Source: Calothrix sp. PCC 7716 (GTDB lineage: Bacteria; Cyanobacteriota; Cyanobacteriia; Cyanobacteriales; Nostocaceae). From it: a DNA stretch of 64,000 bases. Below are positions 8,067 to 16,997 of the stretch, piece by piece; within the stretch, counting starts at the first letter, position 1; every line of letters starts with the position of its first letter. A program made the translations under genes and the position numbers. The notes under the pieces are model-generated. The model was not told the origin of the DNA. It searched no databases and worked only from the letters and a program-made list of their open reading frames with translations. Location: the NCBI RefSeq assembly GCF_019977735.1, contig NZ_AP025018.1, positions 434,001-498,000 of the forward strand. The letters run 5' to 3'.

Positions 8067-10931
8067 CTACGGGCAATTTGTTATGTTTGTGAAGTTGTCT
8101 TTGGTGGGTTGGAAGGTGACGGCGCCTACATTATTCACTGTTATATTATCGCGGTCAACTACTTGGAAGGCGCCGCTATTACGCTGAAGTGAGAAACCTG
8201 TAGTGGTTTTATTGTTTCTTAATGCTAAACACATTGGATTATTGCTGTTATTAGTAGCACTGAGCGCATTGATTAGCTGGTTTTCTAAGTTATTTAATTC
8301 AGTTAATGCGGTCATTTGAGAGCTTCCGTTAGCTTGCAGGAAAATGTCATTGTTGCTGCTGTTGGTGATTGTATTACTGTTTATACTTACTTTTGCGGTT
8401 GCGGCGCCGTTTGTTTGCACGAATATTCCTTGACCTACACTGTTAGTGATTTGTGTATTATTTATATTAATGTTTTGCTGTGTGCCGTTGGCTTGGATAA
8501 ATAATCCTTGACCTCCTTCACCGTTATTATCTAGTTTGGTGTCATTAATTTTACCATTTCTAAGTGTAAAGTCTTGCCGTGCGTTATCGTTTGACTGGAC
8601 GAATATTCCTTGACCACGACTATTGTTTATATTGGGATTGGTAAGTGTAGCTGTTTGCTGGGTTTGAGGAGCATCTAATTTACTACTTGCTCCAATAAAT
8701 ATACCTTGTCCGGCACTGTTTGATACTGTTGGGTTATCTAGTTTCAACTGTTGCTGGGCGCCACCATTTGCTGCTATAAATATACCTTGTCCACCATCTC
8801 CATTACTGTCTTTAGTCGTATTAGTCACCGTAGCTTGCTTAATTTCTAGTTCTTGAGTAGAGCTATTATTGGCTTGGACAAAAATTCCTTGACCACTGTT
8901 ATTACTTATAGTAGGTTGATTAGCTGTAACGGTTTGTTTGGCGCCATCGTTTGCAGAAATAAATAAACCTTGTGAAGAGTTATCTGTTACTACTGGGCTA
9001 TTTAATATAAACTTTTGCTGTCCACCGTTTGCTGCTATAAATATACCTTGACCACCATCACCGTTACTATCTTTAGCTGTATTACTAGCAGTTATTTGAT
9101 TGATGGTAAATTCTTGCTGTGAGCTACCGTTTGCTTGGACAAACACACCTTGTCCTGCGTTACGGGTTGCCGTTGAGTTATCTATAGTGAAGGTTTGCTT
9201 GGCGCCAGTATTTGCTGATACAAATATACCTTGTGTAGCATTATCGCTAGCTGTGCTGTTTTCTATTTTAATATTTTGCTGTGAGTTGCCGTTTGCTGTT
9301 ACAAATATACCTTGACCACCATCACCAACACTATCTTTAACCGTTGCACGCGCTTCTACTCCTGTAATGTTGACAGTTTGAGTCGCGTTATTATTAGCTT
9401 GAACAAAAACACCAGTACCAGTGCTGTTGGTAATTAAATTATTGAGAATATTAACTTGTTGCTGTGAACTATCAGAAGCTTGAGCGAAAATACCTTGTGA
9501 GCGACTGTTATTAATGATATTATTCTCAACGTTAAATGACTGCTGATTATTTCCAAACCCTTGCAGGAAGATGCTTTGACTGCCTGTGTTTTGAATTGTG
9601 TTATTGCTAATAATATTACGTCCACCTACACCATTGAGACTAATACCTTGTCCTGATGGGTTAGTGATTTGGTTATTAGTGATAGTAAGGTTATTAACAC
9701 CCGAAGCTTGAACAGCGTTACCTGTCGCGTTAGTGATGGCAAACCCTTCAAGTGTAGTATTATTGCCCATCGTTACAGTGCCGTTAACAACAGGTAGTTG
9801 CCCAGTTCCCGAATTGGGTATTTGTACTTTTCCAAGTTCGCGTGTTTCTACAAAGCGTGGAAGTGCGTTGGATAGTACCTGAACACCATCAGGAATACTG
9901 AATCCTTCAGAAGCAGAGTTGCTAAATTCCACATATATAATATCTTCGGGTTTTGCGGCACTTAAAGCAGTTTGAATATTACCCGTTGGATTTTCAATCG
10001 TTCCATCACCAGCTGCTATACCTGGAGTTACGTAACGAAATTCTAAAGGTTTACCAGTTTGGGCATTACTTGCAGGTTCTTGAGTATTTTCGGTTTTACC
10101 AATAACTCCTATAGTTGGAATTCGCTGTACAGATTCAGCGAACCGCGTTCTAACATCATCTTTGAGAACACGACGTGAACTACCAGCAAAATCAACACTG
10201 GCATTAAATACTAATCGAGTATCAAAAATGGAGTCATGCTGTAACATCAAACCCAAACTAACGTTATCAGTGGGGTTTGCTACTAATCTTCCTCGTACTC
10301 CTAACGCACTCCCAACACTTTCCCCTGTGTAATAGTACATTCCTCCATACGCGCGTAAGTCTCCTGTACCAAAACGCGCTATTTGCGTACCTGCTTCAAC
10401 GTCAAACCCAGCAAGAGCTACTTCAAACTGTCTATTTACATCTAGTAGAAAACTATTGCCTGTAAATCCTAAACTGCGAAAAGACTCAGAAATAACTTGT
10501 TTGCTATTACCTACAGGAATATAACCGTTTGCGCGTATATCCCAGTTTTTTCCTAATCGTTCTATCCCTAAACCTATTTGGTTAAATATTTTATTACCTG
10601 TATCGCGAATATCGTAAGCAACATAACCACCCCACACTGCATCATTTGAAGCACTAAATCTATGCCCTAGTACTACATTACCTCCCATTGTTGCATCGGT
10701 GGATACTAACAGGCGCCCTTCTAAAAAAGTTAAGTTATCATTCGTAGCGTTTTGAAATGGAATAAACCCCTCAATACCAAAATAAGGCTCTTGATATCCG
10801 GCGCCTGTACTAGTGAAACTGCCACTAAAGCGAGGAATTACGGAATTAGTTGTTGTCTGCGCTACTACTGGTACAGCAGAGAGTAGACAATAAAATAGTC
10901 CAATAATGCTATATTTAAAAGTTTTTTTCAT
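8067..10931 (-). CDS. inverse autotransporter with beta-helix passenger
   Basis: 954 residues. A Sec signal (residues 1-25) is followed by about 230 residues resembling the inverse-autotransporter beta-domain of intimin/invasin: FLEGRLLVSTDATMGGN, VVLGHRF, VWGGYVAYDIRDTGN, FNQIGLGIERLGKNWDIRAN and GYIPVG. A linker follows, then from about residue 300 a parallel beta-helix region of PbH1-like turns with many GQGIFVQAN / GQGIFIAAN repeats, rich in Asn and Gln. The barrel should sit in the outer membrane with the passenger outside the cell. The C-terminal part (MCLALRNNKTTTGF) may cap the solenoid. Role in adhesion or cell contact is inferred. Confidence 0.85.
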   Translation of the reverse strand: MKKTFKYSIIGLFYCLLSAVPVVAQTTTNSVIPRFSGSFTSTGAGYQEPYFGIEGFIPFQNATNDNLTFLEGRLLVSTDATMGGNVVLGHRFSASNDAVWGGYVAYDIRDTGNKIFNQIGLGIERLGKNWDIRANGYIPVGNSKQVISESFRSLGFTGNSFLLDVNRQFEVALAGFDVEAGTQIARFGTGDLRAYGGMYYYTGESVGSALGVRGRLVANPTDNVSLGLMLQHDSIFDTRLVFNASVDFAGSSRRVLKDDVRTRFAESVQRIPTIGVIGKTENTQEPASNAQTGKPLEFRYVTPGIAAGDGTIENPTGNIQTALSAAKPEDIIYVEFSNSASEGFSIPDGVQVLSNALPRFVETRELGKVQIPNSGTGQLPVVNGTVTMGNNTTLEGFAITNATGNAVQASGVNNLTITNNQITNPSGQGISLNGVGGRNIISNNTIQNTGSQSIFLQGFGNNQQSFNVENNIINNSRSQGIFAQASDSSQQQVNILNNLITNSTGTGVFVQANNNATQTVNITGVEARATVKDSVGDGGQGIFVTANGNSQQNIKIENSTASDNATQGIFVSANTGAKQTFTIDNSTATRNAGQGVFVQANGSSQQEFTINQITASNTAKDSNGDGGQGIFIAANGGQQKFILNSPVVTDNSSQGLFISANDGAKQTVTANQPTISNNSGQGIFVQANNSSTQELEIKQATVTNTTKDSNGDGGQGIFIAANGGAQQQLKLDNPTVSNSAGQGIFIGASSKLDAPQTQQTATLTNPNINNSRGQGIFVQSNDNARQDFTLRNGKINDTKLDNNGEGGQGLFIQANGTQQNININNTQITNSVGQGIFVQTNGAATAKVSINSNTITNSSNNDIFLQANGSSQMTALTELNNLENQLINALSATNNSNNPMCLALRNNKTTTGFSLQRNSGAFQVVDRDNITVNNVGAVTFQPTKDNFTNITNCP

Positions 10932-11049
10932 TACGTATGATTATTGCGGTACATGTATCCTTTTCATATACCAGCGACGATAACGCGACAAAATACATCA
11001 GCAAACCGTAAAATTACCATAAATTTTTGATAAAGACCCATAATCGTAA

Positions 11050-11093
11050 TGTAGAGACGCGATTGTAAAGACGCGATTAATCGCGTCTCTACA
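11050..11093. repeat. GTAGAGACGCG / CGCGTCTCTAC palindrome
   Basis: A hairpin of the dispersed family AGACGCGATTAATCGCGTCT, with an extra half-copy at its left. Relatives lie at 16810-16839, 41439-41466, 46092-46120 and 47562-47589. It sits in the gap before prfB. Confidence 0.7.
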
Positions 11094-11134
11094 ACCGTGT
11101 AATAATCGTAAATACAATTAATTCAACAAGTCCT

Positions 11135-12251
11135 ATGGACGTACTAGAACTCAAACGCGAAATTGAAACGTTGTCTCGCCGCCTGGGTAAAACCCAGGAC
11201 TATCTTTGACCTACCCGCACTTACAGCCAAAATTCAAGATTTAGAACAAGTCTCAGCACAACCTGAGTTTTGGAACGACCAAGCCAAAGCCCAACAAACA
11301 ATGCAAGAACTTGATGAAGTCAAAGCACACCTGTCGCAATACCACCAGTGGCGCCGTAATTTAGAAGACACAAAAGCTGTAGTCGAACTGTTAGAGTTAG
11401 AATCTGACGAAGGGCTACTTAAAGAAGCAGAAACTACTGTCAACAAGCTCAACCGTGAACTCGATAATTGGGAATTAGAGCAGTTACTTTCTGGTACTTA
11501 CGATAAAGAAGGCGCCGTAATATCAATTAACGCAGGTGCAGGTGGTACAGATGCTCAAGATTGGGCGGAGATGTTACTAAGAATGTACACTCGCTGGGGT
11601 GAAGACCACGGTTACAAAGTTAACCTGGTTGAAGAATCCGAAGGCGATGAAGCAGGAATAAAATCTGCCACAATCGAAATTACTGGGCGTTATGCCTACG
11701 GTTACTTACGTTCAGAAATGGGAACGCACCGCTTAGTGCGAATATCACCCTTTAATGCCAACGGCAAACGACAAACCAGTTTTGCTGGTGTTGAGGTAAT
11801 GCCACAAATTGATAGTAGTGTCCAGCTAGACATACCAGAAAAAGACTTAGAAATCACCACATCTCGGTCAGGTGGTAAAGGTGGACAAAACGTCAACAAA
11901 GTAGAAACTGCCGTGCGTATCGTTCACCTTCCTACTGGTATAGCTGTACGCTGTACCGAAGAACGCAGTCAGCTACAAAACAAAGATAAAGCTCTCGCAC
12001 GCTTAAAAGGCAAACTATTAGTTATAGCCCAACAACAGCGTGCCAAAGAAATTGCCGAAATTCGCGGTGATATCGCAGAGGCATCTTGGGGCAACCAAAT
12101 TCGTAACTACGTGTTTCATCCTTACCAACTGGTCAAAGATTTACGTACTAACTTGGAAACCACAGCCATCAACGATGTCATGAACGGTGAACTCGACCCG
12201 TTTATTCAGTCGTATCTAAGGCAGGAAAATCAATTGGTTGAAACTACTTAA
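11135..12251 (+). CDS. prfB: peptide chain release factor 2 (programmed +1 frameshift)
   Basis: Translation starts at the ATG at 11135 and reads 24 codons to CTT (11204-11206), where TGA (11207-11209) interrupts. A +1 shift on CTTTGAC continues in the frame that stops at 12251, giving about 371 residues, the usual RF2 length. The anticodon-like SPF tripeptide lies in [12 protein letters not shown] and the peptidyl-hydrolysis GGQ in [13 protein letters not shown]2 reads UGA and UAA, so the in-frame UGA makes synthesis self-limiting. It stands alone, between the autotransporter and the DUF3285 gene. Confidence 0.95.
11192..11210 (+). promoter_or_regulatory. prfB: prfB programmed frameshift site
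   Basis: The slippery CTT-TGA-C lies at 11204-11210. AGGAC (11196-11200) stands three bases upstream, at the spacing of the internal Shine-Dalgarno element that stimulates the shift in E. coli prfB. RF2 shortage slows UGA decoding and favours the shift. Confidence 0.9.
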
Positions 12252-12253
12252 TT

Positions 12254-12314
12254 AGTTAGGAGTTAGGAGTTAGGAGTTAGGAATTATAACTCCTCACTCC
12301 TCACTCCTAACTCT
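12254..12314. repeat. STRR array (GAGTTAG type) forming a hairpin
   Basis: Four direct heptanucleotide copies of the GAGTTAG type are followed by the complementary CTCCTCACTC / CTCCTAACTC series, so the transcript could fold into a long stem just after the prfB stop. It may act as a terminator; no T-run is present. Confidence 0.7.
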
Positions 12315-12386
12315 TCCTTGGCAAACTGGCACGCCATATTATCAACAAACTGTTACATTAATAATGAGGATTTGTGTACAAATCAT

Positions 12387-12539
12387 ATGAGTAATTCTTC
12401 TACCGAACCAAAACCCAGTTACGTCAAGCTCGCCATGCGAAACATGGTGCAAAAGCGTCTTACATCTCTCAAGCATTTTGGTTTAACAACCGTGGGGTTA
12501 TTAGCTGTATTGATTGGGCTAGCTTACCTAACCCGTTAA
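12387..12539 (+). CDS. DUF3285 small membrane protein
   Basis: 50 residues from the ATG at 12387; a longer reading from 12318 begins inside poorly conserved DNA. The core PKPSYVKLAMRNMVQK, then SLKHFGLTTVGLLAVLIGLAYLTR, matches the short cyanobacterial DUF3285 family as I remember it: a basic N-terminus and one C-terminal membrane segment. It lies between prfB and ybeY. The function is unknown. Confidence 0.8.
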   Translation: MSNSSTEPKPSYVKLAMRNMVQKRLTSLKHFGLTTVGLLAVLIGLAYLTR

Positions 12540-12593
12540 TTAAAGCTTTTGTGTGTTAAAAAATGTTTGTGATGTGGGGTTGATAAATAAACC

Positions 12594-13118
12594 GTGCTGG
12601 TTGAACTATGTGTACAAAATTGTTTTGATGAACTTCGCGACTGCGAAGAAACGCGCGTTATCTATAACGATGCTCAAGTTCCCTTAGAAACTTGGGAAAA
12701 TTGGTTTAGTGCTTGGCTAGAATTAAACCAATTTGAGGCGCCAAAAGAACATTCAGGTTATGAGATAGCATTGCGTTTGACAAACGACGCGGAAATTCAC
12801 TCTTTAAACTCTCAGTATCGTCACCAAGATAAACCAACAGATGTACTAGCTTTTGCCGCACTGGAGGTTGACTCTCCTGAATTTGAGCAGGATGATTCAC
12901 CTTTATACTTGGGCGATATCATTATTTCCGTCGAAACAGCATTCTTACAAGCGCAACAACAAGGTCATACGCTATTAACTGAACTTGCGTGGTTAAGCGC
13001 ACATGGATTGCTACATTTATTAGGATGGGACCATCCGGATGACGAATCACTAGAAAGAATGTTAAAACAGCAGGTGACAATGCTGAATAAAATAGGTATT
13101 TCTATTGATATAAATTAG
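12594..13118 (+). CDS. ybeY: rRNA maturation endoribonuclease YbeY
   Basis: 174 residues from a GTG start at 12594. The zinc-binding motif HGLLHLLGWDHPDDE (HxxxHxxxxxH) near the C-terminus and the DKPTDVLAFAA segment are diagnostic of YbeY, a metal-dependent RNase for 16S rRNA 3' maturation and ribosome quality control. dgkA follows, then trpG; I remember this order in other cyanobacteria. Confidence 0.93.
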   Translation: MLVELCVQNCFDELRDCEETRVIYNDAQVPLETWENWFSAWLELNQFEAPKEHSGYEIALRLTNDAEIHSLNSQYRHQDKPTDVLAFAALEVDSPEFEQDDSPLYLGDIIISVETAFLQAQQQGHTLLTELAWLSAHGLLHLLGWDHPDDESLERMLKQQVTMLNKIGISIDIN

Positions 13119-13385
13119 TGTTAAGATTTGCTTGCATCAGTAATCGTGGTGCTAGGTACAGCTTGGCATAGGCTTATCACACTTTTTAAAGTAATTGTGT
13201 ATAAAATTTATGTTAATTGGAGATAAATTTTTGATTAACTTGTCATCTATGTCTAAAGTTTTTGTATAATTCGCCCAAAATATCGATGAAAGCAACCTGT
13301 GCTAGTGCCATACTTTACTTGTCTGCTGTCACTGAGAGCGTATATTAGATTAAAACCAATTTTGCTATCTTAATTACCTATTTAT

Positions 13386-13847
13386 ATGTCTATGTCGCAG
13401 AAATTAACACCAATCACCAAAATTACACCCATAGAACCCGTTTTACCACAAGAACGGCAACTGTCTTGGAAGGTTGCTTCAAATTTATTTGTCAGTTTTA
13501 AATATGCCTGGGCTGGAGTCAGTTACGCTTTTACAACACAGCGCAATTTTCGCATCCATGTTTGTGTTGGGACATTAGCCATTGGACTCTCACTTCTATT
13601 ACATTTACAAGGTGTGGAAATTGCTGTAATTGCCATAACTAGCGGTTTAGTTTTAGCTCTAGAGCTAGTAAACACAGCCATTGAATCACTAGTTGATTTA
13701 ACAGTAAAACAAACGTATCACGAACTAGCTAAAATCGCAAAAGATTGTGCAGCTGCTGCCGTACTCATTTCAGCTTTAGTCGCAGTACTTGTTGCAGGGA
13801 CACTTTTATTACCTCCATTAGTCAAGCTTGTACTGGCACAACTGTAA
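13386..13847 (+). CDS. dgkA: diacylglycerol kinase family (DgkA; diacylglycerol/undecaprenol kinase)
   Basis: 153 residues with a soluble N-terminal extension of about 45 residues, then three membrane helices. The hallmark RNFRIHVCVG plus the motif ALELVNTAIESLVDL carries the catalytic Glu and metal-binding residues of the prokaryotic DgkA family. The enzyme phosphorylates diacylglycerol or undecaprenol in the cytoplasmic membrane. ATG codons at 13386 and 13392 are both possible. The 267-base gap after ybeY suggests its own promoter. Confidence 0.9.
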   Translation: MSMSQKLTPITKITPIEPVLPQERQLSWKVASNLFVSFKYAWAGVSYAFTTQRNFRIHVCVGTLAIGLSLLLHLQGVEIAVIAITSGLVLALELVNTAIESLVDLTVKQTYHELAKIAKDCAAAAVLISALVAVLVAGTLLLPPLVKLVLAQL

Positions 13848-13991
13848 TTAGAATCAATTTAGTACATAAATATTATAAAAATTCAGGCTAATAGAATAAT
13901 AAAATTTGATTATCGTATTGAGATGGCTTTAAAATGCTGCAAGAATCAGAGACAATGCTTTGATTGATAAAATACAGGAGCTATTGTCACG

Positions 13992-14594
13992 GTGCTAATA
14001 GTCATCGATAACTACGATAGTTTTACATATAACTTAGTTCAATATTTAGGAGAGCTTGCAGCAGATTTTCCTGTTGCAGCAGATATCCAAGTTTTTCGCA
14101 ATGATAAAATATCAATCGAAGAACTGCGTGCTATCTCTCCTGATGGAATTGTCATATCTCCAGGTCCTGGGCGCCCAGAAGATGCAGGTATCTCACAATT
14201 AATAATTGAGCAACTTGGGGAAACGATGCCTATATTAGGCGTGTGCTTAGGGCATCAAAGTATTGGTCAAGTATTTGGCGGTAATATAACGAGAGCCAAA
14301 GAACTTATGCACGGCAAAACTTCCCAAGTGTCACATACTGGGGTTGGTGTTTTCAAAGGTATCGAAAACCCAATGACTGCGACTCGTTATCACAGCTTAA
14401 TTATTGACCGTGATACCTGCCCCGAAGTGTTAGAAATTACAGCTTGGATTGATGATGGCACGATAATGGGCGTGCGTCATCGGAACTATCCACATATTGA
14501 AGGCGTCCAATTTCATCCAGAGAGTGTTCTTACTACCTCTGGTAAGCAGTTGCTACGTAATTTTCTGGAACAATTACAGGCGAGAAAAAATTAA
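13992..14594 (+). CDS. trpG: anthranilate/aminodeoxychorismate synthase glutamine amidotransferase
   Basis: 200 residues from GTG at 13992, preceded by CAGGAG. The class I amidotransferase triad is complete: Cys in LGVCLGHQSIGQ, and His and Glu in VQFHPESVL; DNYDSFTYNLVQYLGE and SPGPGRPEDAG are typical TrpG/PabA segments. It supplies ammonia from glutamine to the chorismate-using subunit. One protein often serves both tryptophan and folate synthesis, and a PabC-like lyase lies 11 kb away (25.2 kb). The next gene starts in its stop codon (TAATG). Confidence 0.92.
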   Translation: MLIVIDNYDSFTYNLVQYLGELAADFPVAADIQVFRNDKISIEELRAISPDGIVISPGPGRPEDAGISQLIIEQLGETMPILGVCLGHQSIGQVFGGNITRAKELMHGKTSQVSHTGVGVFKGIENPMTATRYHSLIIDRDTCPEVLEITAWIDDGTIMGVRHRNYPHIEGVQFHPESVLTTSGKQLLRNFLEQLQARKN

Positions 14595-15361
14595 TGAAAC
14601 GAAGAGAGTTGATAGGCTATGCTGGCGCTGGGCTAGCTACAGGATTAATTGCGACTTTGGCTAACTCGACTAAGTCTTTGGCACAAGCTGGTGGGTTATC
14701 GGTACAGTGGTTGGGTCACACCTGCTTTTTGTTTACTGGTGGTGGTCTCAGAATTTTAGTAAATCCGTTTCGGACGCTTGGTTGTACTGCTGGGTATCGC
14801 GCTCCTAAAGTAGCAGCTGATTTGGTTATGATTAGCAGTCAACTTTTTGATGAAGGTGCAGTTGAGGGTTTACCCGGTAATCCTAAGTTGATTTACGAAC
14901 CAGGTGTTTACGACTTTAAGGGTATCAAATTTCAAGGAGTCGGAATTGACCATGACCGTAAAGGTGGAAAACAATTTGGAATTAATGCTGCCTGGAGTTG
15001 GAGCCAAGCAGGTATTAAAATTACCCATTTAGGTGCCCCAGCAGCACCTTTGTCATTCGAGCAAAAAGTTCTGTTTGGGCGCCCAGATATATTATTCGTA
15101 CCCGTAGGTGGTGGTCCAAAAGCATACAATGCAACTGAAGCCCAACAAGCAATTCAGGCATTAAACCCCAAACTGGTAGTTCCCACCCACTTCCGTACCC
15201 AAGCTGCTGACCCTAAATTATGCGACATTTCACCACTCGATGAGTTTCTTACTGTCATGCAGGGTACACCCGTAAGACGTAGCAACAGCGACACAATTTC
15301 AATCGGTGCGCGCAGTTTACCAGAAGCAACTACAATTCAACTCATGAGTTATAGATTTTAA
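14594..15361 (+). CDS. Tat-exported MBL-fold (UlaG-like) metallo-hydrolase
   Basis: 255 residues; the ATG overlaps the trpG stop by one base, so the two are coupled. The N-terminus KRRELIGYAGAGLATGLIA has a twin-arginine pattern and ends in LAQ, suggesting Tat export. The rest resembles UlaG-like metallo-beta-lactamase folds: WLGHTCFLFTGGGLRILVNP at the start, VGIDHD in the middle and VVPTHFRTQ near the end. The classic HxHxDH motif is degenerate, as in several members of this branch. The substrate is unknown, and the link to TrpG may be positional only. Confidence 0.78.
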   Translation: MKRRELIGYAGAGLATGLIATLANSTKSLAQAGGLSVQWLGHTCFLFTGGGLRILVNPFRTLGCTAGYRAPKVAADLVMISSQLFDEGAVEGLPGNPKLIYEPGVYDFKGIKFQGVGIDHDRKGGKQFGINAAWSWSQAGIKITHLGAPAAPLSFEQKVLFGRPDILFVPVGGGPKAYNATEAQQAIQALNPKLVVPTHFRTQAADPKLCDISPLDEFLTVMQGTPVRRSNSDTISIGARSLPEATTIQLMSYRF

Positions 15362-15391
15362 TGTAGAGACCGAATAAATTCGGTCATTACA
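15362..15391. terminator. hairpin between convergent genes
   Basis: GACCGAATAAATTCGGTC (15367-15384) is a perfect palindrome between the convergent MBL and PPC genes. It has no strong T-run, so it may be a shared bidirectional terminator or a member of the dispersed GTAGAGAC repeats. Confidence 0.5.
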
Positions 15392-15838
15392 TTATTCTGG
15401 GCGCAATCGCGTTAATTTTAACGTGAAGGCGCCTTCAACTGGTTCAGAGCCAAAATTACGTACACGAACAATATAGTTTCCAGCCTTGGTGATGCGCTCG
15501 AACAACATTGAGTTGGTTGTTCCTTCTGCGGCATCGTCGTTTTCGCCAATAATTACACCTTTGGCGCCGATTAAGGTGACAATAGTATCAAAGCTATCCG
15601 ATTTCAAATCGATAACAATTTGGTCGCCCGCACGTAAATTGATGATATAATCGCGTGCAAAACCACCAGACCCAGTGGGAAAATCAGACTTTGTTAAGTT
15701 ATCCTTAATTTCCCTACCAATTGGCAGAGCTATTGGATTATATGCTTGCCTTGGTGTTGTAGCTAGACTTATTGGTACATTTATTTGATTAATTAATATT
15801 ACAGTTGAAGCTATTACGATTCGTATTACAAAATTCAT
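15392..15838 (-). CDS. secreted PPC-domain (pre-peptidase C-terminal) protein
   Basis: 148 residues with a Sec signal (residues 1-26). The rest is one PPC-type beta-sandwich: GDQIVIDLKSDSFDTIVTLI, then GENDDAAEGTTNSMLF, then AGNYIVRVRNFG and GAFTLKLTRL. PPC domains usually follow secreted peptidases; here the domain stands alone, as often in cyanobacteria. No catalytic residues are expected. Probable extracytoplasmic binding module. Confidence 0.8.
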   Translation of the reverse strand: MNFVIRIVIASTVILINQINVPISLATTPRQAYNPIALPIGREIKDNLTKSDFPTGSGGFARDYIINLRAGDQIVIDLKSDSFDTIVTLIGAKGVIIGENDDAAEGTTNSMLFERITKAGNYIVRVRNFGSEPVEGAFTLKLTRLRPE

Positions 15839-16003
15839 AGTTAGTTACTATATGTCACACATCTGAAATTTGCCTACGTAATCTTACCAGCGAATGAGCA
15901 AATATTACGAACAGAATTATACGCTAGATGATTTGTTAATTTTTGAGAAATTCTGGGAACACTAAGTATGTAATCACTGTATTTAGTAGTTATTGCCAAC
16001 AAA

Positions 16004-16789
16004 ATGTTTGCACTGTCTCGTCAATTCGTAGGAACATCACTTGCAACTTTATTATGTGTCATTGGAGTAACATCACTTCAATACCCACGCATGAATAAAA
16101 TGCTTGCGACAAAGCAGGGGTTATCTTCTGAAGCATTAGAACGTGACGTACAAGCCGAAAAAGCACGTTTAAACCTGCTGGAAAAAATACCCTCATTTGG
16201 CTACGATAACTTACTTGCCAACTGGATGTATCTCAGCTTTCTACAATACTTTGGTGACGATGAAGTTCGTGCAAAAACAGGTTATGCTTTAAGTCCTGAA
16301 TACTTTGAAATTATCCTCAAACACGACCCACGCTTTCGGTTGGCATATTTAGGACTCTCCACAAGTACATCTATGTATGCCGCAATGCCCGAACGTTCAG
16401 TCAAAATAACAGAACAAGGTTTAAAAAAACTTACTCCTTGGGCACCTGCTGATTCATACTATGTATGGCGATACAAAGGAGTAGACGAACTATTATTTTT
16501 AGGAAACTCCCAAGCAGCCAGAAAATCATTTCAGTCAGCAGCAGACTGGGCAAGCAAACATACAGACGAAGATAGTAAATTATCAGCTAGTATATCTCAG
16601 GGTACAGCAAACTTCTTAGCACGCAACCCCAACAGTAAACGCGCGCAAATCTCAGCTTGGGGAATGGTACTACAAAATCAAATCGACAAAGAAACCGAAA
16701 AACGCGCAATTCGTGCCATCGAAGCTTTAGGCGGTCAAGTTGTCAACACTCCTCAAGGTAATCAAATCAAATTTCCTCAAAACGACTAA
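16004..16789 (+). CDS. conserved TPR-like protein with N-terminal membrane anchor
   Basis: 261 residues. A hydrophobic N-terminus (residues 8-25) acts as anchor or signal, then an all-helical protein with TPR-like pairing (YFEIILKHDPRFRLAYLGLS, ARKSFQSAADWASKHT). I remember similar cyanobacterial conserved hypotheticals without a known role. A hairpin at 16810-16839 follows the stop. Confidence 0.6.
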   Translation: MFALSRQFVGTSLATLLCVIGVTSLQYPRMNKMLATKQGLSSEALERDVQAEKARLNLLEKIPSFGYDNLLANWMYLSFLQYFGDDEVRAKTGYALSPEYFEIILKHDPRFRLAYLGLSTSTSMYAAMPERSVKITEQGLKKLTPWAPADSYYVWRYKGVDELLFLGNSQAARKSFQSAADWASKHTDEDSKLSASISQGTANFLARNPNSKRAQISAWGMVLQNQIDKETEKRAIRAIEALGGQVVNTPQGNQIKFPQND

Positions 16790-16809
16790 TATCAACTTGT
16801 GCATGAGCT

Positions 16810-16839
16810 GTAGAGACGCGAGGAACATCGCGTCTCTAC
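16810..16839. repeat. GTAGAGACGCG hairpin downstream of the TPR-like gene
   Basis: Arms GTAGAGACGCG and CGCGTCTCTAC surround an 8-base loop. It belongs to the same dispersed family as 11050-11093 and may terminate the upstream gene. Confidence 0.65.
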
Positions 16840-16997
16840 CAAAACGGCGCCTCCCCGGTACATACCCCTGAACGGTTACGCCAAAACATGTGTAAATAAT
16901 TAATAATACTTTTTAAATTTGACAGAAGTAGAACTTAGCATTAATTGGGGGTCTATAAGTTTAGTACCAAAGTAACTTTTGCAAATGAAAACCAAAT

